This document shows positions 5,738 through 6,653 of a stretch of 6,653 nt of DNA, piece by piece; position 1 is the stretch's first letter, and each line of letters starts with the position of its first letter. The position numbers and the translations under genes are program-made. The notes under the pieces are model-generated. The model searched no databases. It was given only the letters and a program-made list of their open reading frames with translations, and was not told where the DNA came from. Location of the stretch: contig MELI01000022.1 in NCBI GenBank assembly GCA_001767575.1, positions 1-6,653 on the forward strand. The letters are read 5' to 3'. Source of the stretch: Candidatus Aquicultor primus (GTDB lineage: Bacteria; Actinomycetota; Aquicultoria; Aquicultorales; Aquicultoraceae).

Positions 5738-6653
5738 TTAAGGTAAAATCTCACTCTTCATGCTGGTTCCGCGAACCGGCGCATCAAAACGGAGCAGTTC
5801 GGCGATGGTCTTTCCGATATCCGCGAAGGTCAATCGTACACCAAGACCCTTGCCTTGCCCCAACGCGCGGCCAAAAATAAGGTATGGAACATATTCGCGG
5901 GAATGGTCGGTGCTCGGGGTTGTCGGGTCGCAGCCGTGGTCAGCAGTGATTATCAAGATATCGTCGCTCTCCAATGCTTCAATAATCTCGGGGAGGCGGG
6001 CATCGGCCGCCGCCAACCCGCGCGCATAGCCCTCGGGGTTATTCCGGTGTCCCCACTCGCTATCGAAATCGACGAGGTTCGTAAATATGATGCCCGTCTT
6101 GCGCTCGCGCAACGCCTTGAGCGTCTCGTCTATGCCGTGCATGTTGCTCTCCGTGTGGATACCTTCCGGGACGCCCATGCCCGCGAATATCTCTCTTATC
6201 TTGCCGACGCCGTAGACGGGAACGCCCGCTTCCAACGCATAGTCCAAAACGGTCTTCGCCGGCGGCTTCAACGAGAAGTCCTTTCTCCGGTGCGTCCGCG
6301 CAAAACTCCCCGGCTCCCCGATAAACGGCCTGGCGATGACCCGGCCGACCGCGTGCTCTCCCGCAAGAATCTTGCGCGCCACCTCACTCATCCAATAAAG
6401 CTCGTCAATCGGGATTATCTCCTCGTGCGTCGTGATTTGGAAGACGCTATCGGCCGACGTGTAAATGATCGGCTTACCCGTCTTCATGTGTTCCTCGCCG
6501 AGCTCTTCCATGATGCCGGTACCTGAGGCCGTTTTATTGCCGAGAGTTCCCCGCCCTATCGCCTTCTCAAACGCATCCATGACCTCCGCCGGAAAACCGT
6601 TCGGATATGTCGGGAACAACGTTTCGAGCTTTAAGCCCATCATCTCCCAGTGC
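5738..6653 (-). CDS. deoB: Phosphopentomutase, 5' end beyond window edge
   Basis: Interconverts ribose-1-P and ribose-5-P (and the deoxy forms) with Mn2+, linking nucleoside phosphorolysis to the pentose phosphate pool. It belongs to the alkaline phosphatase superfamily. The visible 304 codons begin HWEMMGL, the conserved segment just after the phosphorylated threonine. The reading frame runs open to the right edge, so the internal ATG at 6643 is not the true start. About 89 N-terminal residues are missing by comparison with Bacillus cereus DeoB, including the first metal ligand and the threonine. Counting the first visible His as 1, D197, H202, D238, H239 and H250 have exactly the spacing of B. 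cereus D286, H291, D327, H328 and H339. [41 protein letters not shown] and DHSREYVP are family hallmarks. It ends 31 bp from the converging DUF2267 gene and shares pathway and strand with pdp. Confidence 0.95.
   Translation of the reverse strand, partial: HWEMMGLKLETLFPTYPNGFPAEVMDAFEKAIGRGTLGNKTASGTGIMEELGEEHMKTGKPIIYTSADSVFQITTHEEIIPIDELYWMSEVARKILAGEHAVGRVIARPFIGEPGSFARTHRRKDFSLKPPAKTVLDYALEAGVPVYGVGKIREIFAGMGVPEGIHTESNMHGIDETLKALRERKTGIIFTNLVDFDSEWGHRNNPEGYARGLAAADARLPEIIEALESDDILIITADHGCDPTTPSTDHSREYVPYLIFGRALGQGKGLGVRLTFADIGKTIAELLRFDAPVRGTSMKSEILP

Noticed and set aside
5855..6526. A 223-codon plus-strand open frame opposite deoB
   Set aside because: It is antisense to deoB, whose metal-ligand spacing is fully conserved. 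The translation is Arg/Ala/Leu-rich with no recognisable domain.

Overview
This window looks like bacterial chromosome. It is moderately GC-rich (roughly mid-50s percent by eye) with Shine-Dalgarno-led genes. The gene set is a Pdp-type pyrimidine-nucleoside phosphorylase, DeoB, a CysK-like cysteine synthase, a DivIVA-like protein, a DUF2267 protein and an archaeal-type fructose-bisphosphate aldolase/phosphatase. Together these suggest a deep-branching, possibly anaerobic or thermophile-related Gram-positive lineage, with Actinomycetota as my best guess. This is inferred from gene content only; no rRNA or other marker is present.

Layout from left to right. A cysteine synthase gene (minus strand, 3' end cut by the window edge) lies 63 bp downstream of a complete pyrimidine-nucleoside phosphorylase gene (minus). 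A 183-bp divergent spacer with a good sigma70-type promoter follows. Four plus-strand genes come next: a single-pass membrane protein of unknown function; a protein joining a DivIVA-like N-terminus and coiled coil to a C-terminal Roadblock/LC7 domain; a bifunctional FBP aldolase/phosphatase; and a small two-repeat DUF2267 protein. The last of these converges on a phosphopentomutase gene (deoB, minus), whose 5' end runs off the right edge. All six complete or nearly complete reading frames are intact, and no RNA gene, insertion sequence or CRISPR array was seen.

How the genes fit together. Pdp releases ribose-1-P or deoxyribose-1-P from pyrimidine nucleosides, and DeoB converts these to the 5-phosphates, so the two outer minus-strand genes belong to one salvage pathway. 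They are separated by about 3.9 kb of opposite-strand DNA. FBP aldolase/phosphatase makes fructose-6-P from triose phosphates in gluconeogenesis and could use carbon released by nucleoside breakdown, but that link is inference. The DivIVA-Roadblock protein is the most unusual item: it suggests a scaffold at the cell pole or septum that recruits a Ras/MglA-like GTPase encoded elsewhere. The non-coding spacers hold three plausible promoters and several clear dyads, the strongest being a 13-bp inverted repeat just before the DUF2267 gene.
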